Source of the DNA: Nocardia transvalensis NBRC 15921
GTDB lineage: Bacteria > Actinomycetota > Actinomycetes > Mycobacteriales > Mycobacteriaceae
NCBI RefSeq assembly: GCF_000308875.1
Contig: NZ_BAGL01000124.1
Location: forward strand, 93,862 to 157,861
DNA: 64,000 nt
Reading direction: 5' to 3'
Numbering within the stretch: position 1 is the stretch's first letter; each line of letters opens with the position of its first letter. Below are positions 24,804-33,851 of the stretch, piece after piece. A program made the position numbers and the translations under genes. The notes under the pieces were generated by a model. That model did not search any database. It had not been told where the DNA came from and saw only the letters and a list, made by a program, of their open reading frames with translations.

Positions 24804-25013
24804 CTGCCGCCCCCTCAGCGAACCACCCTGCGAATCATGCTTTCCGGCCCACGCATCCCGCACGCATTCGAATAGAACGATACGCCGACACCGTGAACAC
24901 CCGCGCGCCAGGCCGGTGCCTTACGCACCTTCGAGTGCCTACTTACCGCCGGGAAGCGACCTGCCCATACTGACCGGAGCTGCCACGCACGACGACCCGG
25001 AGAGACAGAGGTA

Positions 25014-25886
25014 ATGAGCACATCGTCCCACGCACTTCCCGGCGGAACCTGGACTCTCGGCGACCTGACCGTCACGCGCTTCGGCTACGGCGCGATGCAG
25101 CTCGCGGGCCCCGGCGTCCTGGGTCCGCCCGCCGATCGCGACGGCGCACTCGATGTTCTCCGCGAGGCCGCGGATCTGGGGATCACCCATATCGACACGG
25201 CCGGCGCCTACGGCCCGCGCGTCACCAACCAGCTGATTCGCGAAGCGCTGCATCCCTATCCGGACGCACTGCACATCGTGACCAAGGTGGGCGCCACCCG
25301 CGATCTCCAGGGCGGCTGGCCTCCCGCCCGGCGCCCCGACGACCTGCGCCGCGCCGTCCACGAGAACCTCGAGGATCTCGGGCTGGACGCGCTCGACGTG
25401 GTCGACCTCCGGCTCGGCTACGCGCACGGGCCACAGCCCGGTTCGCTCGCCGAACCCTTCGAGACACTCGCCGAGCTTCAGCAGGAGGGCCTCGTCCGCC
25501 ACCTCGGTGTCAGCAATGCGACGGCCGACCAGGTCACCGAAGCGCGGACGATCGCCCCGATCGTGTGCGTACAGAACATGTACAACCTCGCCCATCGCCA
25601 CGACGACGACCTGATCGACGACCTCGCCGCCGACGGCATCGCCTACGTCCCCTTCTTCCCCCTCGGCGGCTTCACCCCGCTACAGTCCGCGACCCTCTCC
25701 GCCGTGGCCACCCGCCTCGGCACGACCCCGATGTCGATCGCCCTGTCCTGGCTGCTCCACCGTTCCCCGAACATCCTCCTCATCCCGGGCACATCATCGA
25801 CAGCACACCTCCGCGAGAACATCTCCGGCGCGCGAATCCCCCTCCCCGGCAAGGAACTCGACGAACTGGACACGATCGGCCACTAG
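25014..25886 (+). CDS. Aldo/keto reductase
   Basis: This 290-residue NADPH-dependent TIM-barrel reductase has catalytic Asp and Tyr in HIDTAGAYGP (about residues 59-68), Lys in HIVTKVG, and a cofactor-phosphate segment IPGTSSTAHLREN near the C-terminus. The ATG at 25014 has GAGAGACAGAGG upstream. It stands alone between the divergent STAS-HATPase gene and a convergent DedA gene. The substrate is unknown. Confidence 0.9.
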   Translation: MSTSSHALPGGTWTLGDLTVTRFGYGAMQLAGPGVLGPPADRDGALDVLREAADLGITHIDTAGAYGPRVTNQLIREALHPYPDALHIVTKVGATRDLQGGWPPARRPDDLRRAVHENLEDLGLDALDVVDLRLGYAHGPQPGSLAEPFETLAELQQEGLVRHLGVSNATADQVTEARTIAPIVCVQNMYNLAHRHDDDLIDDLAADGIAYVPFFPLGGFTPLQSATLSAVATRLGTTPMSIALSWLLHRSPNILLIPGTSSTAHLRENISGARIPLPGKELDELDTIGH

Positions 25887-25915
25887 CCGTCCGCGTCTTC
25901 CGCTGACTCGAGGCG

Positions 25916-26566
25916 TCAGCCGCGGTCGGGGTCGTGGGCGGCCTGGTATTCGACCTCGAGGGTGCGGTCGTGGCGGCGTTCGCGGACCTTCCACACGATC
26001 AAGGCGATCACGATGATCGCGACGACGGCGATCGCCATGCCGCGGCCGACGGTCTTCGCCACGGCCTCGTAGGACTGACCCGCGACGAATCCGAGGGTGA
26101 CGAACGTGGCGCCCCAGACGATTCCGCCGACCGCGTTGAAGGCCAGGAAGCGGCGGTAGGGCATGCGGGAGGTACCGGCGAGGGCGGGCATCACCGCGCG
26201 GAAGAAGGCGGTGAACCGGCCCAGGAACACCGCCCAGCCGCCGCGGCGCGCGAGGAAATCCTGGGCGCGATCGAGCCGCCCGCGGTGCCGGTCCAGGATC
26301 GAGGCTCCCAGCAACCGCGGCCCGACGTGCTTGCCGACCTCGTAACCGACGCTGTCGCCGACGATCGCGGCGGCGATCACGACAGCGATCATGGCCCACA
26401 GCAGGACGTGCCCCTGGCTGGCGGCGACCCCGCCGAGCACCGCCGCCGTCTCACCGGGAATCACGAATCCGACGAAGATCGCGTCCTCGGCGAACACCAG
26501 CGCGGTGACGACGAGATACACCCACACCGGGGCGACATCGAGAATCCGGTGCAGCACAGAGTTCAT
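25916..26566 (-). CDS. DedA-family membrane protein
   Basis: This 216-residue DedA/SNARE-associated membrane protein has the family motifs FAEDAIFVGFVIPGETAAVL near residue 25, a central GRFTAFFRAVMPALAGTSRM segment (about residues 120-140) and several transmembrane helices. DedA proteins flip undecaprenyl phosphate or phospholipids and support membrane homeostasis. The start at 26566 gives the usual N-terminus. An in-frame start 24 bases upstream is possible, and both have weak ribosome-binding sites. Confidence 0.88.
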   Translation of the reverse strand: MNSVLHRILDVAPVWVYLVVTALVFAEDAIFVGFVIPGETAAVLGGVAASQGHVLLWAMIAVVIAAAIVGDSVGYEVGKHVGPRLLGASILDRHRGRLDRAQDFLARRGGWAVFLGRFTAFFRAVMPALAGTSRMPYRRFLAFNAVGGIVWGATFVTLGFVAGQSYEAVAKTVGRGMAIAVVAIIVIALIVWKVRERRHDRTLEVEYQAAHDPDRG

Positions 26567-26684
26567 GGGGGCCACGGTAATCGACGGCATCGGCACCCGT
26601 TCCGGTCCCGGCCCACCCCGCGAACCCCTCCGGTACCTATCGACTACCGATGATCGGTCCCAGCCCGTCCGGGACACTGCGCGC

Positions 26685-27902
26685 GTGCAGCAGCAACCGT
26701 CTCCGCCGCAACCCATTCCCGGTCCGGGGGGTGAGGCCGGATCGCCCGCTGTCATCCCACCGTCGCGGATGCCGCACAGTGTCCGGGCGGCGCGGGCGAT
26801 CATTGTCGTGATGGCCGCGATCGGGGTGAGCGGCACCGTCGCCTGGGCCGCTCTCGGAAACTCGTATGCGGCGGGCGGGAACGTCGTCGGGTACTTCTTC
26901 TTCTGGATGCTCGCGATCACCGCGTGCTTCTTCGGGAGCGGACGCGGCGGGGTACGCGTTGCCGCGACCGTGTTCGCCGTCCTGGAAGCGCTGGTCGGGC
27001 TCGGATCCGCAGCATTCGACACCGGCGTGACCCACCCCGGCCCGACGGGGCCCGGGCCCTTCTTCGTACGCCTGTCACCCGGACCCATCGGCTCGGTCGC
27101 GGCCATCGTCGTCATCGTCCTGCTGTACCGCGCGTCCGCCGGCCGATGGTTCCGCAGACCCACGACTATCGCCGGCGCCCGAGGCGATGTCGCGAATCAT
27201 GGTGCGACCCTGAGCAATCCAACGTCTGCGACACATTCCGTCCAGGCAACCGAAGGAACAGCGGACAACGGCGTCTACTGCGCATACTGTGGCGCGACAC
27301 CGGCTGCGCGGGTGGACTTCCGGGGACATCGGGGCCTGTTGATCGTGATGCAGTTCCGCCGCCAACCGGGGCCGTTCTGCCGCGACTGCGGGCTCGCCAC
27401 GTATCGCCGCATGACCGTGGACAGCGCCTGGCTCGGCTGGTGGGGCCTGCTGTCGGTCGTCATCAATCCCACGACCATGCTGATCAACCTGCCTGCCCGT
27501 GCGACGGTGGCCGCGCTGGCGCCACCGGCGCCGGGCAGCCCGCGGCAGCCGATGGATCCGGGCAAACCGCTGCTGCATCGCCCGGCCGCGCTCGGGTTGC
27601 TGATACCGGTGACGATCGTCGCGAGCATCGTCACCGCCGTCGCCCTCCCCGCCGTCGCGAGGGACCGCCGCGGCTTGTCGGTCGGTGACTGCGTCGCCAC
27701 GACCGACGGGACCAGGATGAGCTGGTCCGCATCCCAGCTGATGAAGCTCGACTGCGCGGAACCGCACGCCCAGGCACGAGTCGTCGCACGACTCGACGGG
27801 ACCGAGGACACCTCCGGGTGCCTGCGCTACGAGGAGTCCGGCCGGTCGTATGTCATCTCCGAGGGCTCCACGACCTTCGTCCTGTGCCTGCACATGCTCT
27901 GA
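26685..27902 (+). CDS. Membrane protein with central CxxC...CxxC zinc-ribbon-like segment
   Basis: This 405-residue protein is of unknown function. A Pro/Gln-rich N-terminus (QQQPSPPQPIPGPGG) is followed by four hydrophobic segments, then a cytosolic CAYCG...CRDCG pair about 37 residues apart that could bind zinc. Another pair of hydrophobic segments leads to a C-terminal domain with Cys residues (GDCVATTDG, KLDCAEPHAQA, SGCLRYEE, FVLCLHML) that may form disulfides outside the cell. Septum-formation-like tails of actinobacterial membrane proteins look similar. The GTG at 26685 was chosen because the low-complexity leader is typical. It ends 15 bases from a convergent gene. Confidence 0.7.
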   Translation: MQQQPSPPQPIPGPGGEAGSPAVIPPSRMPHSVRAARAIIVVMAAIGVSGTVAWAALGNSYAAGGNVVGYFFFWMLAITACFFGSGRGGVRVAATVFAVLEALVGLGSAAFDTGVTHPGPTGPGPFFVRLSPGPIGSVAAIVVIVLLYRASAGRWFRRPTTIAGARGDVANHGATLSNPTSATHSVQATEGTADNGVYCAYCGATPAARVDFRGHRGLLIVMQFRRQPGPFCRDCGLATYRRMTVDSAWLGWWGLLSVVINPTTMLINLPARATVAALAPPAPGSPRQPMDPGKPLLHRPAALGLLIPVTIVASIVTAVALPAVARDRRGLSVGDCVATTDGTRMSWSASQLMKLDCAEPHAQARVVARLDGTEDTSGCLRYEESGRSYVISEGSTTFVLCLHML

Positions 27903-27916
27903 ACACCCGCTTACGG

Positions 27917-28480
27917 CTAACTGGCGAGTTTGGCTGTCGCCCAGACGTCGAGGGACGGGCGGTCGGCGGTGACCCACTTGTGGTAGCTGCGCTGGACGCT
28001 GTCGAACAGGCCGGTCAGGATTCCGTCGGGGGCGGCGGAGAGGTTCGGCATGCGGCCTTCGACGACGGCGATCTCGAGCTGGCTGTGCGGGGTGATGCAC
28101 GCGAGGTAGCCGCCGCATTCGACCATCGGCCAGAAGTCCACGCCGGCGGGTGCGTTGTCGGGCATATTGCACCAGTGACCTTCGAAGCGGCGGACGAAGA
28201 CCTCGCCCACGAAACGGCCGAATCTGTCTATCGCCGAACGGTTTTCGGGGGCCACCACGGCGCGGTAGTCGGGGAAGGTCTCGCGGGCGGTCGCCACCGC
28301 GGTCTGCAGTCCCTCGAGCGTCCACGGATCGTCGAGCGCCGCGACTCGCGGGGCATCCTGCTTGAAGAACATCGCGAACGCGGTGTCGCCGCCGGACAAC
28401 CAGGCGAGGTAGTCCGGCTCGTGTTGATCGGCCGGTTCGCGGCGCTGTTCGGCCTTGGGCAGGACGTTGAGAATCCTCAT
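27917..28480 (-). CDS. Conserved hypothetical protein, 187 residues
   Basis: I recognise no family. The protein is soluble with no signal or membrane segment. It begins MRILNVLPKAEQRR and contains a Trp/Cys-rich middle (FEGHWCNMPDNAPAGVDFWP, about residues 100-119) and a regular C-terminal half. AGGAGGAAAAC precedes the ATG, a strong ribosome-binding site. It stands alone, convergent with the zinc-ribbon membrane protein. Confidence 0.65.
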   Translation of the reverse strand: MRILNVLPKAEQRREPADQHEPDYLAWLSGGDTAFAMFFKQDAPRVAALDDPWTLEGLQTAVATARETFPDYRAVVAPENRSAIDRFGRFVGEVFVRRFEGHWCNMPDNAPAGVDFWPMVECGGYLACITPHSQLEIAVVEGRMPNLSAAPDGILTGLFDSVQRSYHKWVTADRPSLDVWATAKLAS

Positions 28481-28662
28481 GTTTTCCTCCTCGTTACCGA
28501 GTCAGCAAACCCTCGACAGACACGATCTCCTCCCGTACCGCTCACTTCGAAACGCTGGTGAGCCGGAATTCGAAGCGTACAACCCGAGACACCGGCTCGG
28601 CTCGAGCGAGATCAAACAGACACCCGAATGAGATCAGCAATCATCCAGCGATCACAGTCACG

Positions 28663-29418
28663 CTATTGGGCGGTGTAGCCGCCGTCGACCAGGTGGTAGC
28701 TACCGGTGATGAATGTCGCCGCGTCGCTGACGAGGAAAGCGACCAGGCCCGCGACCTCCTGCGGGGTGCCGAGGCGGCCCAGAGCGTGCTTGTCCGCCAG
28801 GAACTTTCGGGTGTCGTCGTCCATGGTGTCCGCGAGCAACGGAGTCTCGATGAAACCGGGGCCCACGGCCGTGACGCGAACACCCTGCGGCGCGTATTCG
28901 AGCGCGGCGTTCTGGGTCAGGCCGAGCAGGCCGTGTTTGGCGGTGACGTAGGCGGACGAATTCGCGAAGCCCACACTGCCGAGGATCGAGGCCATATTCA
29001 CGATCGCTCCGCCACCCGCCGCCGCGACGGCCGGCAACTGCTCGCGCAGGCCGTAGAACACGCCGTCGAGGTTGACCGTCAGGACCGTGCGCCAGCTCTC
29101 GGCCGAGTACTCGCCGATCGGTGCGGTCTCGCCGCTGATGCCGGCATTGTTGACCGCGATCCGGAGCGGTCCGAGCTCGCCGGCCGCCTCGACGCTGCGA
29201 CGCACGACCTCGGGATCGGAGGCGTCGCCGTCGAAGGGGGCCGCCGTCCCGCCCGCGCCGCGAATCTCCTCGGCGACATCGGCGGCGTGTCCGGCGTTCA
29301 GATCGAACACCAGCACCGCCGCACCACTGCGGGCCAGCTCGAGCGCGACCGCCCGCCCGATGCCGGAACCACCCCCGCTCACGATCGCCGAGCGGTCTGC
29401 CACGTCGTATACAGCCAT
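28663..29418 (-). CDS. SDR-family NAD(P)-dependent oxidoreductase
   Basis: This 251-residue classical short-chain dehydrogenase has the cofactor motif SGGGSGIGRA (residues 14-23), NNAG, a catalytic Ser in MASILGSVGF, YVTAK as the YxxxK pair, and the C-terminal FITGSYHLVDGG. The ATG at 29418 has GAGGAG upstream and is preferred over an in-frame start 27 bases earlier. It is divergent from the nucleotide cyclase gene with a 174-base gap. The substrate is unknown, and length and motifs fit 3-oxoacyl or hydroxy-compound reductases. Confidence 0.9.
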   Translation of the reverse strand: MAVYDVADRSAIVSGGGSGIGRAVALELARSGAAVLVFDLNAGHAADVAEEIRGAGGTAAPFDGDASDPEVVRRSVEAAGELGPLRIAVNNAGISGETAPIGEYSAESWRTVLTVNLDGVFYGLREQLPAVAAAGGGAIVNMASILGSVGFANSSAYVTAKHGLLGLTQNAALEYAPQGVRVTAVGPGFIETPLLADTMDDDTRKFLADKHALGRLGTPQEVAGLVAFLVSDAATFITGSYHLVDGGYTAQ

Positions 29419-29580
29419 GTCCGACTCCTCTCCGAATGTCAGCACCGGATTTTTGGATTGTTCGCGTCGGAAGCGTCGAGCGAGCGTAGCTAGAGATTAG
29501 CTCAGCACGGGTAATCACGTCGATCGCGCGGAGCCCCGATTCCCGGTGTGCAATCGGGTCGGCGCAGCGAGAGGTCCCTA

Positions 29581-29593
29581 TACGCTGGCCGGG
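29581..29593 (+). promoter_or_regulatory. Leaderless-type promoter of the cyclase gene
   Basis: A TACGCT -10 hexamer (29581-29586) ends 6 bases before the GTG at 29593, placing the transcription start on the start codon. There is no purine-rich ribosome-binding site in between (ggccgg). Confidence 0.4.
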
Positions 29594-31158
29594 TGAAGAG
29601 TGAGCGGGACGGGGACGCGGCGGCCGAGGTGCCGCAGGGCGCAACGGAATACGGATCCGTTCTACTCGGTTCGCGCCGGGATTCCCCGGCGCGGCGCCGG
29701 GCCCGGGTTCAGCTGTTGCTCACGGTCTCGGTGGTGACAGCCAACGCGGTCGGAGTGGCCGTGGTGCTCCTGCTCGGCACCGTCGGAATCCCCAACCCCG
29801 ACGTCTTCGCGGCCGAGGTGCGCGACGTCGCGTTCGTCTATCTGCCGATCTACGTGGTGGCCGCGTTCGTCGTGGGGGCGTCGTTCGGCACCGCCGTCGT
29901 GTTGCGGATGCTTCGCTGGTCCACCGACACCGAGACGGCCCCCACCCAGGAGGAGGCCCGGTCGGCGTTCCGGGCGCCGTGGGTACTGACGACGATGCAG
30001 GCGGTTCTGTGGATCGTCGGCACGGCGTCGATGACCACTCTGTACGGACTGCGCGATCCGGAGCTGATTCCCAAAGCCCTGCTCGTATCGCTGTTCAGCG
30101 CCGCGGTCGTGTGCGCGGCGTCCTACCTGCTCACCGAATTCGCGATGCGTCCCTACGCGGCCCTGGCGCTCGCGGCGCACCCGGCGATGCGGCGCCGCGG
30201 CCTGACCACGCGCTCGCTGGTGACCTGGCTGCTCGGATCCGGCGTGCCCGTGGCCGGTATCGTGCTCGTGGTCGCGTTCGGCGCTGCCGACGACCGCACG
30301 ACCAAGCGGGATCTGCTGCTGTCCGTCGGCATCATCGGGGTGATGTCCTTCTGCACCGGCCTGCTGCTGACCTATCTCGGAACGGATCGGATCGGCGCCC
30401 CGCTCCGATCGGTGATCCTCGGAATGGAACGGGTGCGCCGCGACGGCCGCACCGAGACGATCGCCGTCTACGACGGCACCGAAATGGGTGAACTACAAGC
30501 GGGTTTCAATGCGATGGTCGACGGCCTCACCGAAAGAGAGCGGCTGCGTGACCTTTTCGGCAGGCATGTCGGGCCCGATGTCGTCCGCGCGGCGCTCGAC
30601 CGGGGCGTCCAGCTGGGCGGCGAAACCCGCGATGTCGGAGTGCTCTTCGTGGACGTGGTCGGCTCCACGACGATGGCCAGCCGTCTCCCGCCTCACGAAG
30701 TGGTCGACACGCTCAACCGGTTCTTCGGCGTCATCGTCGCCGCGGTCCACCGCCGCGACGGCCTGATCAACAAGTTCGAGGGCGATGCCGCCCTGGCCGT
30801 CTTCGGCGCGCCCACCCCGCACCCCGACCCCGCCGGCGCCGCCCTCGCCGCCGCCGCGGAGATCACCCGCGAACTCGCCGCCGCGGACCTCGGAATCGAA
30901 GCCGGCGTGGGCGTCTCGTACGGCGAGGTCGTCGCCGGCAATATCGGCGCCGAGGACCGCTACGAATACACCGTGATCGGCGACCCGGTCAACGAATCCG
31001 CCCGCCTCTCCGAACTCGCCAAGCGCGACACCCGCCTCCCCTTGGCCTCCGAACGCGCCGTCACCGCCGCCACTGGCGAACAGCACTGGAAAGCCGTCGA
31101 CAAGGTCGTCCTGCGCGGCCGGCAAGCACCCACCCAGCTGTACCAGCCCGAGGAGTGA
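29593..31158 (+). CDS. Membrane-bound class III adenylate/guanylate cyclase with HAMP domain
   Basis: This 521-residue protein has about six transmembrane helices in residues 35-265, a HAMP segment (PLRSVILGMERVRRDG onward) and a C-terminal class III cyclase domain from about residue 350. Catalytic features are intact: the first metal Asp in LFVDVVGSTTM, the purine-selecting Lys and second metal Asp in NKFEGDAALAVFG, a further Asp in VIGDPVNESARL, and the transition-state Asn/Arg in the same segment. The Lys/Asp pair favours ATP. The architecture matches mycobacterial multi-TM HAMP cyclases. The signal sensed is unknown. Confidence 0.93.
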   Translation: MKSERDGDAAAEVPQGATEYGSVLLGSRRDSPARRRARVQLLLTVSVVTANAVGVAVVLLLGTVGIPNPDVFAAEVRDVAFVYLPIYVVAAFVVGASFGTAVVLRMLRWSTDTETAPTQEEARSAFRAPWVLTTMQAVLWIVGTASMTTLYGLRDPELIPKALLVSLFSAAVVCAASYLLTEFAMRPYAALALAAHPAMRRRGLTTRSLVTWLLGSGVPVAGIVLVVAFGAADDRTTKRDLLLSVGIIGVMSFCTGLLLTYLGTDRIGAPLRSVILGMERVRRDGRTETIAVYDGTEMGELQAGFNAMVDGLTERERLRDLFGRHVGPDVVRAALDRGVQLGGETRDVGVLFVDVVGSTTMASRLPPHEVVDTLNRFFGVIVAAVHRRDGLINKFEGDAALAVFGAPTPHPDPAGAALAAAAEITRELAAADLGIEAGVGVSYGEVVAGNIGAEDRYEYTVIGDPVNESARLSELAKRDTRLPLASERAVTAATGEQHWKAVDKVVLRGRQAPTQLYQPEE

Positions 31159-31223
31159 TGTAGGCGCTCGAGCTGGAATAGTTTGTAGGAGTACCGATTC
31201 CGCCGGAGCTGGAGAGACGAGCG

Positions 31224-31493
31224 ATGGAATCGCTCCCCACTGCCGACAGTACGGCGACGACGCGGCAGCGATACCTCGATCCGGTGCTGGTCGTCGCCGG
31301 TGTGCTCGCGGTGGCCGGCGCCGCGCCGATGCCGACGACCGGCCCCTGCTGCCCGACGAGGAATGGACCCGCGGGCCGCATGCGACTGTCCGAGGTGATG
31401 GGATCGACCACCTCAGCCATGACACAGTCCCGGGGAGCCTTCATCACTCTGGCTCCGTTCCTGACCGCCTTGCTGGGTCATTTCCTGACATAG
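31224..31493 (+). CDS. Small hypothetical or frameshifted gene
   Basis: This is an 89-codon ORF with GGAGAG upstream of the ATG. The first 35 residues (one hydrophobic stretch, LVVAGVLAVAGAAP) look coding. The rest is unusual, and the +1 frame reads more naturally (DRPLLPDEEWTRGPH), so a frameshift is possible. No family is recognised. Confidence 0.3.
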   Translation: MESLPTADSTATTRQRYLDPVLVVAGVLAVAGAAPMPTTGPCCPTRNGPAGRMRLSEVMGSTTSAMTQSRGAFITLAPFLTALLGHFLT

Positions 31494-31595
31494 CGGGGGT
31501 GCACGCTCGCTGCACAGAATCGTTCTGATCGTAAGGATTTCCGCCACGGTCAGGGCTGCTCATGATGGGGGCGGGGACGGGCGAAGTGAGGGCGC

Positions 31596-32501
31596 ATGTA
31601 CGACATTCGACGTCTGATCCTGTTACGCGATCTGGCGGAGCACACCACTATGCGGGCCGTGTCGGAGTTGCACGGCATCACGACCTCGGCGGTGTCGCAG
31701 CAGTTGCGGATTCTGGAGGAGGAGGTGGGTGCGGTGCTCATGCGGCGGGAGGGCAGGGTGCTGCGGCTGACCCACGCCGGCCGGGTCCTGGTCGACCACA
31801 CCGTGCGGGTGGTGGCGGCGCTGGAGGAGGCCGAGAGCGCGGTGGCGGCCACCGACGCGGCGGTGACCGGCGTGCTCACCCTGGCCACCTTCCGGACCGC
31901 GCTGCCGCAGCTGGCCCTGCCCGCCGCGGCGCGGTTGCGTGCCGAGTATCCGGGGCTGCGCGTGCGCCTGGTGACCCTGATGCCGGTGGATTCGGTCCCG
32001 GCCGTGCGCCAGCAGGACGTGGATCTCGCTGTGACGTACTCGTATTCGTTCCGGGTGCGCGATCTGCCGCTCGGTCTCGGGTCCGAGTTCCTGATGAACG
32101 ATCCGCTGGTGCTCCTCGCTCCCCCGGCGCTGCGCGACCCGGTCCGGCAGCACGGCCTGAGCGCGGTCCGCGACGCCGACTGGATCGCCGCGCGCGACGG
32201 CGCGCCGTCGATCGTGTCGGTGATATTCGCCTGCCGCGAGGCGGGTTTCGCGCCGCGGATCCAGCATCGCGGGGGAAGTTTCGCGGCCATGGCGGAAATG
32301 GTCGACCACGGACTGGGCGTCACGATCGTCCCGGAGATGTCGGTCGACGACCGCCACCGCCACCTGATCGCTTCGGCCATCACCGGCGGGCTCCGCCGGG
32401 TCGGCGTCACCTACCGGCAGGCGTCGCTGGAGCGACCGGCGGTCGCGGCGGCCGTCGCGGCGCTGCGCGGCGTCGCGGGAGACGAACGCCTGGCGTCGTA
32501 A
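31596..32501 (+). CDS. LysR-family transcriptional regulator
   Basis: This 301-residue regulator has an N-terminal winged HTH (AVSELHGITTSAVSQQLRIL, residues about 21-40) and a periplasmic-binding-like effector domain (GVLTLATFRTALPQLALPAA onward). It ends 36 bases from, and convergent with, the last gene of the 14-gene leftward operon. By position and family it is the likely regulator of that operon, perhaps sensing a sulfur or substrate metabolite (inference). Its own promoter region, 31494-31595, contains no clear palindrome. Confidence 0.9.
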   Translation: MYDIRRLILLRDLAEHTTMRAVSELHGITTSAVSQQLRILEEEVGAVLMRREGRVLRLTHAGRVLVDHTVRVVAALEEAESAVAATDAAVTGVLTLATFRTALPQLALPAAARLRAEYPGLRVRLVTLMPVDSVPAVRQQDVDLAVTYSYSFRVRDLPLGLGSEFLMNDPLVLLAPPALRDPVRQHGLSAVRDADWIAARDGAPSIVSVIFACREAGFAPRIQHRGGSFAAMAEMVDHGLGVTIVPEMSVDDRHRHLIASAITGGLRRVGVTYRQASLERPAVAAAVAALRGVAGDERLAS

Positions 32502-32537
32502 TCGCCGAATCCTCCTCCCGCCTGTGGGCCTCCCCCG

Positions 32538-33839
32538 TCAAGCGGCGTGGTGCGTACGGACCTCGCCGATTCCGAACCGATCACGCAGCGTGGTCTCGGC
32601 GTATTCGTGGCGGAACAGCCCGCGGCGCCGGAGGATCGGGACGACCTCGTCGACGAAGATCTCCAGTCCGGACGGGAACGCGTCGGGCATGAGGTTGAAG
32701 CCGTCGGCGGCGCCGGCGCGGAACCACTCCTCGATGGTGTCGGCGACCTGTTCCGGCGTGCCGATGATACGGCGGTGGCCGCCGTCGCCGAATTCCCGCA
32801 GAGCATCGCGCAGGGTGTACCGATCGCCGTGGGCGGCGATCCGATCGCGCAGGCCGCGGACGAGCGATTCGCGGAAGCCGAGGGAGGCGGCGAAGGCGTT
32901 CGGGTCGGCCGGATCGGCGAGAACCTCCCGGGGGAACGGCTCGTCGACGGGGTAGACGCTGAGATCGTGCGCCAGCTGCTGGCTCAGGCGCGCGGTTTCC
33001 TGGCCGGGTTCCTGAAATTCCCGCGCCCGCTCGTAGCGGCCGACGACCTCGGCGTGGGTGCTGCCGATAATGGTGATCAGCCCGGGCAGGATGGCGATAT
33101 CACCGCGCGGACGCCCGTATCGCGCGGCGGTCTGTTTCACCTGCTCGTAGTGTTCCAGCCCGGCGGCGAGGGTCAGTTCGGCGGTGAAGACGCCGTTGGC
33201 GGTGCGCCCGGCGAGTTCCCGTCCCTGCGGAGAGCCGCCTGCCTGCACGATCAGCGGATGGCCCTGCGGCGACGCGCCGAGCGGCAATCGCCCTGCGGCA
33301 TCGAAGAATTCGCCGCGATGGGCGATATCGCGGCCGTCGATCGCCCCCTCCCACAGCGCGAGCACCACGTCGACGAATTCGTCCGCGCGGCGGTAGCGAG
33401 AGGCACGGTCGGGGTTGGCGGTCAGACCGAAATTGCCACCGGCGGCCGGGTTGTAGGTGGTGACCGCGTTCCAGGCGGCCCGCCCGCCGCTGAGATGGTC
33501 GAGGGTGAGCAGGCGTCCGGCGAGTTCCACGGGATCGTTGAAGGTGGTGGACAGGGTGCCGATCAACCCGATCCGGCTGGTGGCCGCGGCGACCGTGGCG
33601 AGAATGATGGTGGGTTCCAGCGCGCGCCCGCCCGGCCGTCGCAGCGGATCCTCGCGGACGGCGGGATTGTCGGCGAGGAAGAACGCGTCGAGCGTGCCGC
33701 GTTCGGCGAGGCGCCCGATATCGGCGAAGTAGTCGCCGGTGGTGTTGGCGGACTTGGGTAATCCGGACAGCTCCCAGGCCGCCGCGCTGATCCCGAGGTC
33801 CAGGACATTGATATTGAGGATGACGTGTTCACGTCCCAT
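32538..33839 (-). CDS. Flavin-dependent monooxygenase, NtaA/SnaA/DszA (LLM) family
   Basis: This 433-residue luciferase-fold monooxygenase uses reduced FMN from a separate reductase. Family features are SANTTGDYFADIGRLAERG, GRAAWNAVTTYNPAAGGNFG (about residues 125-144) and SPQGHPLIVQAGGSPQGREL. DszA/NtaA/SnaA members open sulfone, amine or lactam bonds. The start at 33839 has GGAG 7 bases upstream. A GTG one codon earlier is too close. It is the last gene of the 14-gene operon, 12 bases after another luciferase-fold gene. Confidence 0.92.
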   Translation of the reverse strand: MGREHVILNINVLDLGISAAAWELSGLPKSANTTGDYFADIGRLAERGTLDAFFLADNPAVREDPLRRPGGRALEPTIILATVAAATSRIGLIGTLSTTFNDPVELAGRLLTLDHLSGGRAAWNAVTTYNPAAGGNFGLTANPDRASRYRRADEFVDVVLALWEGAIDGRDIAHRGEFFDAAGRLPLGASPQGHPLIVQAGGSPQGRELAGRTANGVFTAELTLAAGLEHYEQVKQTAARYGRPRGDIAILPGLITIIGSTHAEVVGRYERAREFQEPGQETARLSQQLAHDLSVYPVDEPFPREVLADPADPNAFAASLGFRESLVRGLRDRIAAHGDRYTLRDALREFGDGGHRRIIGTPEQVADTIEEWFRAGAADGFNLMPDAFPSGLEIFVDEVVPILRRRGLFRHEYAETTLRDRFGIGEVRTHHAA

Positions 33840-33851
33840 CACGAAACTCCT

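Noticed and set aside
28545..28575. CTTCGAA...TTCGAAG inverted repeat upstream of the 187-residue hypothetical gene
   Set aside because: TTCGAA is self-complementary and the 17-base spacing is not typical for a local regulator. No regulator gene is adjacent.
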